A DNA stretch of 64,000 nucleotides from Cristatella mucedo (lineage: Eukaryota; Bryozoa; Phylactolaemata; Cristatellidae). Shown piece by piece: positions 13,976-25,899 of the stretch. The translations under genes and the position numbers were made by a program. Positions within the stretch are counted from its first letter, which is position 1, and each line of letters opens with the position of its first letter. Below the pieces are notes generated by a model, which saw nothing but the letters and a program-made list of their open reading frames with translations, made no database searches and was not told where the DNA came from. The stretch spans positions 803,501 to 867,500 of the forward strand of contig WPIO01000052.1 of assembly GCA_009760855.2 (NCBI GenBank), written 5' to 3'.

Positions 13976-14930
13976 CTCCTCTATTAGCCCAATAGCTGCA
14001 ATCAGCCTCGTCAGTCGCTGCTACTGCTGTCCTCCGGTCGATATGTCCTGTTAGACAAGCCTGACTTTGATTAGGCAGGCAGGTAGGTACCTGTACTCGT
14101 GCTTACAAGTTTACCGCCTGCGACTATCATTACTGGTTCTTCAATTGAAGCTGCTTTCGTACCCAGGAATGAACAGCCATCGCACTGGCTTAATCAGAGG
14201 GTCGAAGCTAGACTGCAACGTTTCAGTTGAGTGACTGACACCTTCTTGCAACCGTAGGAAGCTAATCGCCATTTTGGCAAAGGCTCTCACATTTCAGACT
14301 GCTCAAAACACCCCACCCCTTTTCGACCTGTTTTCCTTCTCTGTCTGCTATGCATCTTCGTCAACATTAACCCCGCCCGTGCTTCTGTGTGAGCGATACA
14401 GAAATTGCACATGGCATCCGGCGTACCGAACCGGACGTACGGAGCTCGGGTTTTGCTCCATTTGCTGAGCAGTCACACACATGCTTGCGACTTTGTTGAT
14501 ACGCGAGAACAGTGGGGGACAATAAACAGAAAAAGGCTAAGGCTAAGGTAAATAGTCGCCACCTGCTTGCTGCTAATCAAGAGGTGCTGCACCCTGAGAG
14601 TGGCAGCTGTTGCCTCCAGGCATCCGAGGGAGGGTCCTTGAATGCACTGCATACCAGTGCCCGACACCTGTGGCTGGCTGCTGCGGGGTCGAGTATTTGC
14701 TCGGCAAGCAACCGGGTGCCAGATTACAATTAACACTGCAGCCTCTTCGCGACAGACGCTTCGCTGGCCTTCGGGACAGCACTTGGGCCATTGCTCGATT
14801 GATTGCATCGGCGTCCATCCACTTGAGCACTTTCCGACAATAGCACAGACAAATGCACACATTTACGCACGCGCGGTCACACACATGCAAGCTCACGCGA
14901 GCTCTCTCTCTCTCTCTGTCTCCGTCTTCC
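13976..14930. other. Nothing recognised
   Basis: Frames overlapping on both strands at 14470-14940 have scattered cysteines, but no domain could be assigned. A short (CT)n sits at about 14901-14917. Confidence 0.4.
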
Positions 14931-15097
14931 TGATTTAACAGCCTCTTTTTGTATGGTGGCAGAAGAGCCTTAAAGGCTATCACCACTGCTCGATGTGGCA
15001 ATAGAGGATCGCCCACCGCAGGATTCGAACCCATGACCTCAGGCCGAGGTCGCGTAAAGCACCCACCTTACCTAGTGCGCCATCACGGCTCACCATC
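14931..15097 (-). mobile_element. SINE-B copy, minus strand (best-preserved)
   Basis: On the minus strand: 'gagccgtgatggcgcactag', 'gtaaggtgggtgctttacgc', then the B box 'atgggttcgaatcctgcgg', then 'cctttaaggctcttctgcca' and 'ccatacaaaaagaggctgtt'. A-box and B-box spacing is as in a tRNA-derived RNA polymerase III promoter. The other SINE-B calls rest on similarity to this copy. Confidence 0.85.
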
Positions 15098-15904
15098 TCG
15101 GATGCATCTAGAATGCTTAGGTGCCCATGAGCACTTTGGCGAAAGTGCATCGGTAACCCACTAAGCAAGGCATTAGCACGGCAATAGACCTATGCTGGAA
15201 TGTGCTATCGAAAATTGTCTAGCATAGCACCAAATTAGTCTATGTGACTTTTTGTGGGCTTAGAGACCGAGATGCATCATGTATAGACCAGCTGTATCTT
15301 CTACATATGTCACTACACCACTCCACACGTGGCCTACGTGGCTGCTGTGCTGGAGAGTTTCTAGTTAGTGTGGCACATGACAGCAAAACACTTGCTCTAG
15401 CTTTTAAAAGATAAGCAAATTAAAGGCATTGATCCAGAAAATGATAGCACCACATGATGCAACCGTTTATATCAGGTCAACCCTTTCGAGTATAGATGCT
15501 TGCAGTGCCATCGGAAGTGAGTTTGATGAAAATATATCTATTGGGTGCCAATTCTACAGCTATAGCAGGCTTCAGCTATCGCAAGCTAACTCCCAGCCTA
15601 AGCCATAATGCATCTGCGTAGGGCCAGGCATTCCACCATAACATGGCAGGCAATCGCAACATTTGCCAAGACCACTAATTTTTCTCTGCAACCAGATACG
15701 AAATTCGCAATGACCACTAATTTTTCTTTGCAACCAGGTGCGTCTGAAGCTAACTTTCCCACATCACTAAAAGAACAATACTAGCAAAGATGGTCGGTTT
15801 ATGGAGTCGGTGACTAGATTAATGCTGGTCGTGGAGTAATTGCTTGTTTGGAGGGGGATGTTGCCCGAACTATAATCATTGTTATGCTGACCTCTGGATT
15901 TCTC
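15098..15904. other. Mostly unrecognised; possible L2-A tail fragment near 15205-15275
   Basis: 'agtctatgtgacttt' followed by 'gagaccgagatgcatcat' weakly recalls the L2-A tail. 'tgaccactaatttttctttgcaacc' is nearly a repeat of 'agaccactaatttttctctgcaacc' about 50 bp earlier (about 15669-15740). No gene is seen. Confidence 0.35.
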
Positions 15905-16075
15905 AGTGCGGCTAATTCAGCAGCCTCATTTACATAGTGGTAGAGAAGCCTTAGCAGCTTTCAACTCACTTGTACCGGTGGGCAAATCTTCGACCGTGCT
16001 GCATCACTCAAGCAATGACCCAGGTCGCAAGCGCCTTACCCCTACGCAAGAGCCCTTAGGGGAGGGAAACTCTGG
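15905..16075 (-). mobile_element. Diverged SINE-B copy, minus strand
   Basis: 'cagcagcctcatttacatag' and 'tggtagagaagccttagcag' match the reversed SINE-B tail. The rest follows the family with many changes, to 'caggtcgcaagcgccttacc' at the head. Confidence 0.65.
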
Positions 16076-16092
16076 TGGCCTGGCGAAGCCAG

Positions 16093-16195
16093 CCGTGATG
16101 TGCAGCAGAGCCATGCTGTGCCGTGATGTGCAGCAGAGCCATGCTGTGCCGTGATGTGCAGCAGAGCCATGCTGTGCCCTGATGTGCAGCAGACA
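16093..16195 (+). repeat. 28-bp tandem repeat, about 3.6 units
   Basis: Units start at 16093, 16121, 16149 and 16177, each beginning 'ccgtgatgtgcagcagagcc' (the last, partial unit 'ccctg'). The first three are identical, which points to recent duplication. Confidence 0.95.
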
Positions 16196-16499
16196 AGGCC
16201 TACATCAATAGCAGCTTTAGGAGCTTGGCTTAGAGTCACACCAATTGGACCAAGACTTTGACACTATTCACCAAAATTGGTCACTCTGCTGGGTACACTG
16301 ACAGGAGCTGAAAGCTGTGCTGCAGTGTGTGTGTCACACACTAAAAGTAATACTCGGAGCAGTAAGGACTGCTGCCACGATATCTCCTGACTTGGCATTT
16401 ACAAAGAAGCTAAAAATCGCGTGATCCTTGCAGTTTTGACTCCAACCGCACGTGGTCCTTCGTAAACTTAAAATTTCTGATGTCGTGCATATAAATAAT

Positions 16500-16710
16500 A
16501 ATATATAATAATAATTATACATTTCTATAGCACCCTCAGAGAACTTGATCTCGTTCCAGGCACTTCACATATGCTGTAAAGGAAGCACGATCGGTATGAT
16601 CACTAAACAATGAACATGCTTCCTAACCAGCACATGTGAAATGCCTCGTATGAGATTTTGCTTTCTTAGGTCTTTGTGTATTATTATTATTATTATTAAT
16701 ATTATTATTT
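16500..16710. mobile_element. Inverted pair of L2-B 3' tails
   Basis: Left arm, minus strand: 'ataataataattatac', then 'ctcagagaacttgatctc', then 'ggcacttcacatatgctg'. Right arm, plus strand, from about 16635: 'gtgaaatgcctcgtatgaga', then 'gctttcttaggtctttgtgt' and (ATT)n. The two LINE tails face outward with the ATT tracts at the outer ends. A better-preserved arrangement of the same kind is at 48880-49095. Confidence 0.6.
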
Positions 16711-17110
16711 AAGAGTGAGCCCTGGCAGCGCTAGCTCATAGCCTTGAGAGCAGTCTTGTAGTTATAATAGGGCGAGTAGTACTGTGAGTAATAATGGCTA
16801 ACCACTGAGCTCGTAGAGCGGAGCACTGCTGCAATGGGCTGAAATCACGATGCACAGCCCCAAGCAAGCACAAGCATCCGATGACCAACATGGATGACCT
16901 AGTAACCAGTCTTGGTGAGCTAATGTCTTATATACCCTTACCACTGGTAGCCGGCGGTTAACCGGTGGACGTGCTTTTCGGCGGCAGCAGTCAAATATTA
17001 TGCAGGCAATAGCAATGCAAAAGTCGAAGCAGGTTAAGCCTGGCAATTGGTCTTCCTAGCTCTGCATCATTGAGGCATTGGTCAGTGAGTGAGCTCGCTC
17101 GCTCGCTTAC
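16711..17110. other. Downstream side of the Kazal exon; nothing recognised
   Basis: This begins the next intron of the Kazal-domain gene on the minus strand. No further exon was found here. Confidence 0.4.
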
Positions 17111-17297
17111 TTGGACGAGCGGTCGGACACTCTTTCTCCCAGACAACGGTCAGCGTCCTCCCTTCGCATCGATTCTGCCTTCGAACCTCGCACGACGATG
17201 GGTACGACCTGCCGTCGGAGGCGCACACGGGCCTCTTCGTGACCCCGGCGCAGTTCACTGGACAACTTGTGACGTTTGCTTTCACCGAGCTGGCCAC
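17111..17297 (-). CDS. Kazal-domain exon (exon 2) of a secreted SMOC-like protein
   Basis: Between an AG acceptor (exon starts at 17297 after 'ttccaaattcag') and a GTAAGC donor (exon ends at 17111, phase 1), the minus strand encodes 62 residues and one base. Six cysteines are spaced C-x3-C-x8-C-x10-C-x7-C-x12-C around the core RPVCASDGRSYPSSC, a complete Kazal module. Kazal modules occur in serine-protease inhibitors and in extracellular matrix proteins such as follistatin, SPARC and SMOC. The 'CAG...PxCASDGR' form most resembles the Kazal domain of SMOC1/2, calcium-binding matrix proteins. An NVT sequon lies just before the domain. The upstream exon at 27021-27098 ends in phase 0 with a signal peptide, and this exon starts in phase 0. 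Thyroglobulin-1 and EF-hand exons expected of a true SMOC were not found further left, so the assignment stays at family level. Confidence 0.75.
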
Positions 17298-18420
17298 CTG
17301 AATTTGGAAATACAAAGGAAATACAACTGGCAACGAAGTTTGACAACCATCTGGAGGCATCGCGAACCGTGCAAGCTAGAACAGCTGTCGATTCATCGGA
17401 GGAAACTGAAAGGATTCTGGGTCGACTTCTCCTCCTGAGGCAGCCAGCGAGTAGTTAGGAGTTAATGCACGGCAGCCAACACGTTGACTCCCCCCCTTTA
17501 AAGGCTATTTTACCAATAATGCAGCGCTATGGCAATGTATGCACTTGGTAATCCGTTCGGAAATGCTGTTGGGCAACTGTAATGACTTCTTATCTTAACT
17601 CGCGCAGCTTTTCTTTTTTAGAAGCTTGCCGAAACTGTTGATTCAGCTCCTATAACGCTTTGGTAGGAAGCTGGTGGCTCCGTTTTAATAGTGCACCGTA
17701 AGAGAGCCTCGTCTGACTCTCTGAAAGAAAATCCGTCGTTGCCTTTTAAGACCTTCAAGTCACACAAGGGCTGGATAAAAAACTATTTCTGTAGTAAATT
17801 CCTCTATAAAAATTGTGTCAATCCCTTAAGCGATTACAGTGTATGCCAAAGGTGCCCTAGCATTAGCAGCCGCTCGATCCCCATAATGAAAAGCGGTTAC
17901 TCTTTTCGGATAAAGCTCAATAAGAATAAAAATAACGATGCACTGAAGAACTAAATCTCTTTCTAGATGCCTGAAACATACCACAAAGGAAGCATACTGT
18001 TGATTAGTGATAACATATACAATTTCAGCAACCGTAAGTACATAAAAAGCAATGCTCAGGAACAGAGGAAATGTTGTGAGGACAACTTGAGAGTTTTAAG
18101 CCTTTTCAAATGTCGTCATGACACGATATGTCGTGAGTCTTTGGATCGACTTTGGGTGCCTGAGTCCCCAGATTTCCTCTCAAAGTCTGACAGCCTCTCT
18201 TGGGCTTTCAGGTGGGAAGCGAAAGCCCTAGCATAGATATTACGGCCCATAGTTGGGCCTACAGTTGATTCTTGCAACAGCAAATCGACCACGTGGCTGA
18301 ACGTTAGCATCCAGCTGTTTGGAACCTGACAGTACTGATACGAAAGGTTGTTTTCCCCAGAAATTCCTAGTCGGGAGGATTGTAAAGCAAGCATTCGTCC
18401 AGCGTCCAAGAGACCAACTT
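17298..18420. other. Intron 1 of the Kazal gene, 3' part; nothing recognised
   Basis: AT-richer than its surroundings. A plus-strand frame at 17691-17954 is lysine- and asparagine-rich with no known motif. Confidence 0.4.
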
Positions 18421-19150
18421 CTAACTAATAATAATAATATTAATAATAATATATATTTGTACAGTGCACTCTGAGAACTTCATGTCTTTCAAGGCACTTT
18501 ACATATGCTGTAAAGGAAGCACGATCATTTGATTAGTGGTAGCATGCACAATATCAACGAGCACAACATGATTCGCGGTGACATGCTCAGTGTCAGCAAG
18601 CAAATATGATTATCGGCAGCACGCGCATTGTCAGCATGCATAAACACTAAGAACGGATCACAAGAACCCATTGAATGCTGCGATAAATATGTGGTTTTTA
18701 GTTTCTTTTTAAATGCCATCAAGTCGGGGGACGTCGTGACGTCAGGTGGAAGTGAGTTCCCGGCTTTGGGAGCATACGAACTCAAGGCCTGGTCTCTAAA
18801 GGACTTGAGGTTCGCACGAGGTATAGCTAGACGATTCGATTCAGAAACGCGGTTGGCACGATGCCAAGCCTGTTGGAGGAGTAGTTCTGATAGGCAAGCT
18901 GAAGCTAGACAATGAAGAGACCTAAAAGTGAGCGACAGAACCTTGAATTCGAACCGTCATGTTAGCGAGATGGGGTGCAATGTGACAACTGAGAAGTTCA
19001 CGACAGACAAGCCTAGCTGCAGAATGTTGCACCAACCAACTGTAAGTGCCCGATTGCACAGGGGCCGGTTGACCAGCAAGTAGTGCCAGAGCGGAAAGAG
19101 AAGAAGAGAAGCCATAGAAAAGCCACACGACACGACTTTACGGCAGCGCT
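18420..19150 (-). mobile_element. L2-B LINE 3' fragment, minus strand
   Basis: The minus strand reads SYAPKAGNSLPPDVTTSPDL, then AFKKKLKTTYL, close to the L2 C-terminal pattern APKxWNSLPxxVR...FKxxLKTxLF. Upstream, frames broken by shifts read LLAG-like and NRPLCNRALTVGWCN pieces. The 3' UTR (18490-18640) carries repeated ~30-bp blocks with 'gcatgc'. The tail 'ctttacatatgctgtaaagg' sits by AAT/ATA repeats at 18426-18452. It lies in the Kazal gene's intron 1, in the same orientation as the gene. Confidence 0.8.
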
Positions 19151-21194
19151 CTAGGACCAATCCTACGGTTACGGACTTCGAAGCTGCACGTCAAAAGGGG
19201 GGGGGCACACAAGCTGTCCTCGGCGCCACCTCAAACTTGAACTAATTTACGTTTTCATAAAAGAACCGGCGACCTCTTCCGGAAGCAGACTCCGATTCAG
19301 GGCACCGACAGAGCGCGAGTGCAGACACTCTGCGGCCATTCTATAGACGATTTTCGAGCCCTATTCTGAGAGAACCCGGGCCCTATTCTGAGAGAACCTC
19401 TTAACTATCGTCTTTAAAGATATGCCCTCCTCACGTTTGAAAGAGCACCGAGGTGGACCCGGAAAGCTTCCTTTCTGGCAAAAGGTCCCTTCCAGGTTTA
19501 AGTAGTCCCTTACGAGCGAATCCGTAGCCTCTTTCTCGAGACACATCTTGAAGCTGCGATTCAAAGGTACCAGACCGAGGTTCTGTAGCTCCACTGTAAT
19601 AAACAGTTCCTCGTTTTAATTGAGCCTGAAGCTCCAAACGCACAGCAAGCTGTCCGAAAGCCTTTGTCGACCAACATAACTGAAAAGAAATCGGTACCCC
19701 AGACCGATGAGCTGCAAGCCGAGATCGCTCGACACACCTCCTTAGACCTGCCTGAAAAGATGTACATCTCTAGCACGTCTAGTATCGCGATCGCTCTTGC
19801 TCAAAAATAAAAGGCTAACCCACATCTGAAAATTGACTCTGTAAGCGAACTCATCGGCCGGATGCTAGCCGGTCTAGCTGCTGATTTATCCATATCTAAA
19901 AACAAAAGTAGTAGACCCCCTCAGGTTTTGAAGACCGACTTGATCGACCAAACTTTAGATTATCTCTGTCAGCCCCGCCGCCTCTCCGGTGCTTTCTGAG
20001 GGGAGGGGAGGATGGGCGAAACGCTGTACCGCCATTTGTCGTTTGGCCCACTGCAGTTTGGTCCCTGGAGCAGAAGCTTTGAACGGCACGGCTGAATGTT
20101 CGCATCTAGGCGACTTGCTGCGGCAGGCAGGTCAGGCAAGGCGTCAGCTGCTTCGCAGCCTACAGGACAGATTTAGAAAGGTTGAGTATCAGCAATTCCT
20201 TAACCGGGTATTGATAGAAACCTTTGGCCCCCCCCACGGCCCCACGAGATCCACTGGGGGGAGCCAGCTCGCTGAAGGGGAGCCGAACGCCACGCCCTTC
20301 CTTCATCCTTCTAAGCCCGCCATCCCTCGGTGGAGACCGGCCAAACAGCTTCTCGCCGACGCCTGACAAGCGTCCAGCGCCATTCTATATGCCTGGCTGC
20401 CCCCTCCCCCCGGAAGCTTGGTAGTCATCCCGAGGGGACCAGACAGCTTCCAAGGGGGGCTAAGGAATGTTCTCGACTAAGGAGGGACTCGAGCGGTGGT
20501 AGCAGCCCGACCCTGCGGCTTTAACCGGGCCTCTGGGGGGGGGGCAGGGCGTCAGCCCCATTTCCCTGGGCCATTGATTAAGGGGCTCACGAGCGATGCT
20601 CTGCGAAATGCTCAGCGGTTGCACCAAGTCAGCAGCCTAGCAACTACCAGCCATTTTCTCAAGGACACGCTTGCAATACGGTCACTGGATGGCTGCTCGT
20701 TTTGCTGAAACCAGTGGTTTTTCCATCAACCTCGCTAAACCGGGGTCTGCTCGCAGAGTGGGGGGGGGGGTTGGGCAACCCGAAGCCGAAGTGAAAGCTT
20801 GCTTCAGAGGAACGCACAAGAAATATCTCTGCTGCCTTGCCTGCTGCGAGCCCATCGATCGCTAGATCGATGGCGAAGAGTGGATTGGTGGAGCCGAGCA
20901 AGAGCTAAAGCTAAGATAGTAGTTTATCGCGGAAGGGTCGGATTTCTGTAGCTCCGAATAACCCAAGTAATACGTCAATGGGACTAGACAGATAGAGACG
21001 CAAATCTCCCACAGTCCCTGACAGCTGAGCCGGCTGAGTCCTCTGAAACCAGAGTCGAAGCAGCTCGCCTCTTTCGGACAGACAGACAAAGCATCGCTGG
21101 CTCCCTATCGAGCATCGAATCGATTTCAAGATAGTCCATCTGGCAGCCTGCATGCATGCAGGGCACCTTGCTTGATTGAACCAGGCTACTCATC
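19151..21194. other. Unclassified stretch with broken ORFs; possibly an old mobile element
   Basis: On the plus strand, a frame from about 19630 to 19809, and after one stop to about 19998, stays open and reads like a real protein (for example TDELQAEIARHTSLDLPEKM and SVSELIGRMLAGLAADLSIS). Another frame at 19989-20366 includes RKVEYQQFLNRVLIETFGPP. I do not recognise the family. Several G-runs (19198-19206, 20530-20540, 20760-20770) also occur. Confidence 0.25.
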
Positions 21195-21695
21195 CGACGT
21201 CATTGCTCCTCCAGTCACGTGCTCTCACGTCTGCCGCTCCTCAGCATCCGGCCATCGAAGTAAATTGAAATCCTTAAGCGATCTAGCCTTCAGGTCGTGT
21301 GCACCAAAAGTCCGGAGCTCGCTTGGGGCCACGGACGCTACTTGCGATGAGCTTGCGTCTTTCAAGTCTCGGCTAAAGACTCTTCTGTTCCGTTAAGCTT
21401 TCCCTTGGCTGCTGTGAATTCGCCTTCTTTTGTTCCAGTTCGCTCCGACGTCCTGAGATGGATTCAGTGCATGTTAGTAGCCAGAGGTCTTACTAACCAA
21501 TGGCTATCATTCTTGTCTCCATTTTTGCTGTAACACGCAGGCCCTAAGAGCTTGACATCTATCGACTTTTCCATACTTGACAACATGCATGTCCCTAACA
21601 CCGTGGGCATTGATTAACTTTCGGCGATCTGTAAAGCAGCTGGATATGGATTGAGTTCTCTTGGGGCGCTACAAAAACGACGAATTCTTATTATT
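21195..21695 (+). mobile_element. L2-B LINE 3' end, plus strand
   Basis: A short frame reads DLAFRSCAPKVRSSLGATDA and ELASFKSRLKTLLFR, then stops. This is the typical last segment of L2 LINE proteins (DRAF...APxLWNSLP...FKxxLKTxLF). After a 250-bp 3' UTR the tail 'tggatatggattgagttctc' and 'ttggggcgctacaaaaacga' ends in TTATTATTA. This tail is intermediate between the L2-B and SINE-A versions. Confidence 0.85.
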
Positions 21696-23645
<1,950 letters not shown>

Positions 23646-25280
23646 CGTTTCCTCCTGGTCTATCAATCTCTTCATGGTTTTATTGTAGGCTTTCTTGGCC
23701 TTGGAGTCTTCTGCTGAAGTGTCAGCAGAGCCACTAATTTCAAGCAAAGCTTTGTCGACCAGCCGCTTTGGCTAAGCCACTCGGGCTCGTAGCGAGGATG
23801 CAGTGGCGTACCGAAGGGGGGCAGGAGGTAAATGTCCCCGAGCGCTAGATCAGGGGAGCATTAACGTTGGCACCTAATACTTAGAAGGGGCTCATAATAA
23901 AAAAAGGGGGTGCCATCTGTGCAGTTCGTCCCCGGGCGCACAATATCCTAGGAATGCCGCCGAAAGGACGTGCAAGCCTCGTAGTCGCCCATTCAGGCTC
24001 GTTATTCTCGCGGTTGGAGTGAAGGGAGCAGAGGCCTCGATGCCCAGTAACAGCTCAGCACTGCAGCCTACGGTGGAGGAGGCCTCCTGCGGCCTGCTTG
24101 TGCTTGTGCGACCGCACTCGGTCAGGATGCTAGCACTTGTGCCAGCAAGTGCACGGCTGGTGATTAAATTCCCAAACTCTGTCGCTTGGCCGCATGTGGA
24201 GAAAATAGCTGTCCATAAAAAGCTTGCAGCTGGTAAATTACTTGCTTTTTTGACCGGCCCATTTCCGCAGCCGTCGACCGCGGGTATTTCTGGACCAAAG
24301 CCAGATAATCTCGAAGAAGCCACCGACGAGCTGCAGAACGGCGCCCAGATTGGAAGGCGACCTGCGCCCAGATTGGAAGGCGACCTGCGCGAACGACTGC
24401 TGTTTCGCGAGAGCAGGAACGGAGCTCGCGAGAAACCGATCCGAGAGTTCAAAATCGCGTCCTAAGACAGGAAGTCTCCCACGGAAGCAGCAGTGACGAG
24501 TTGGCGAAGGCGAATGCCGGAAAAAAGACTGCATCCATGCAGGAAGGGGACGTTCGTCTGCTGGCGGTCGAGCGCACCAAGGGCGGACGACCGCTAAACA
24601 GCAGGTGCCCGTTCAGGCAGGTCCCTCGCTCCTCGGCCGTACGTGGCCGGAGAATGAGATGAGACAGGCTTGAGGTAGGGAATGCTCAAATAGCCACGCC
24701 TGCAGACGGCGTTGCCTTGTCAATCCCGGAGGCAGACTTGAGTACGAGCTAACTACCGGCCTCCCTTGGCTTACAGCAGAGGCGAGGAGAGTGGTCGCCG
24801 AGCGACTAGATCGTTCGAGCAGCCGCCAAACTGCCTCTCGCCGTAGCGACACGCCTTCACCTACGATCTGATCTGAAGATGAGCTTGGCTCCGGAAATCG
24901 TGAGATTATACATGCTGCAAGATAGATCATCTTCATCGACGAAGACACGCTGTGGGGCTAGGTCACAATATACTCAAGATGTAATGCATGCATAGAGCTC
25001 ACAGCTCGAGCAATATTATCCAACGAGGTGGATAATGAGAATGAGCAGTCAGCACATAAGTTCTGAATGCACTGTTTCAACTGTGTCGCCTCACCTGGAC
25101 ACCGTTAAAGGATTGAAAAAAGAACTGCCGATGAAAGCTTGGAGGCCGTGATAAACATAGGCGGCTGTTTTTTAAGCCTATTTAGTAATTTACCGAATGG
25201 AAATGAAAAGAAAGGTCGCAAGCTGACACAGCCACGGGAAGCTAAGGAGCTTCGGCTGCCTTTCGTTCATCGAACGGATA
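23646..25280. other. Intronic, no exon recognised; 23-bp direct duplication inside
   Basis: A plus frame at 24019-24465 and its minus shadow have no known motif. The 23-bp unit beginning 'gcgcccagattggaaggcga' occurs twice head-to-tail at 24341-24363 and 24364-24386. Confidence 0.35.
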
Positions 25281-25365
25281 TGTGCACAGTGCCACGAACA
25301 TGTGCACAGTGCCACGAACATGTGCACAGTGCCACGAACATGTGCACAGTGCCACGAACATGTGC
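25281..25365 (+). repeat. 20-bp tandem repeat, four exact units
   Basis: The unit 'tgtgcacagtgccacgaaca' is repeated at 25281, 25301, 25321 and 25341, with a 5-bp partial fifth. Twenty is not a multiple of three, so every frame rotates through the unit. Confidence 0.97.
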
Positions 25366-25496
25366 CGCTTCGAAATTCTTGGTTGCACATTTGCTTTGTA
25401 AGCATTCGCGTGACTTTGAAGTCGCCGTTGGGGCCAGAGCCAGCACTTTGAAGCCCAGTACTAGGAACGGTGGAAGAATTAAATTCAAGAGCTTTA

Positions 25497-25584
25497 TATA
25501 TATATGTGTGTGTGTGCGTGTGTGTGTGTGTGTGTGGGGGGGGAGACAGAGAGAGAGAGAGAAAGAGAGAGAGAGACAGGGACA

Positions 25585-25618
<34 letters not shown>

Positions 25619-25739
25619 CGGAGACAGACAGAGAGAGACAGAGAGAGACAGAGAGAGACAGAGAGAGAGAGAGAGAGACAGAGACAGAGAGAGACAGAGA
25701 GAGACAGAGAGAGACAGAGAGACAGAGAGAGAGAGAGCT
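25497..25739. repeat. (TG)n followed by (GA)n/(GACA)n
   Basis: TATATG then about 40 bp of TG/CG, a G-run, then purine-rich GAGA/GACA to 25739. Confidence 0.96.
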
Positions 25740-25899
25740 TTGCACCGGGCTTGACTGCACGTCCGTAGGTCGCAGAAGCTTGCCAGATAATTTCTCGGCA
25801 GGCGATCGCGAAAGTAGTTTGAAACCTCGATAGTCATTACTGCAGGTCCGGCGATTTCGCTTCCCGAAAGCGCCCAAACGACTGCACTTCGAGGCACTC

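Noticed and set aside
14473-15034. Cysteine-containing minus-strand frames as a thyroglobulin-1 exon of the Kazal/SMOC-like gene
   Set aside because: The required CWCV core and cysteine spacing are absent, and part of the frame is SINE-B sequence.
25281-25365. CRISPR-like array
   Set aside because: The units are directly adjacent with no spacers, and the DNA is eukaryotic.
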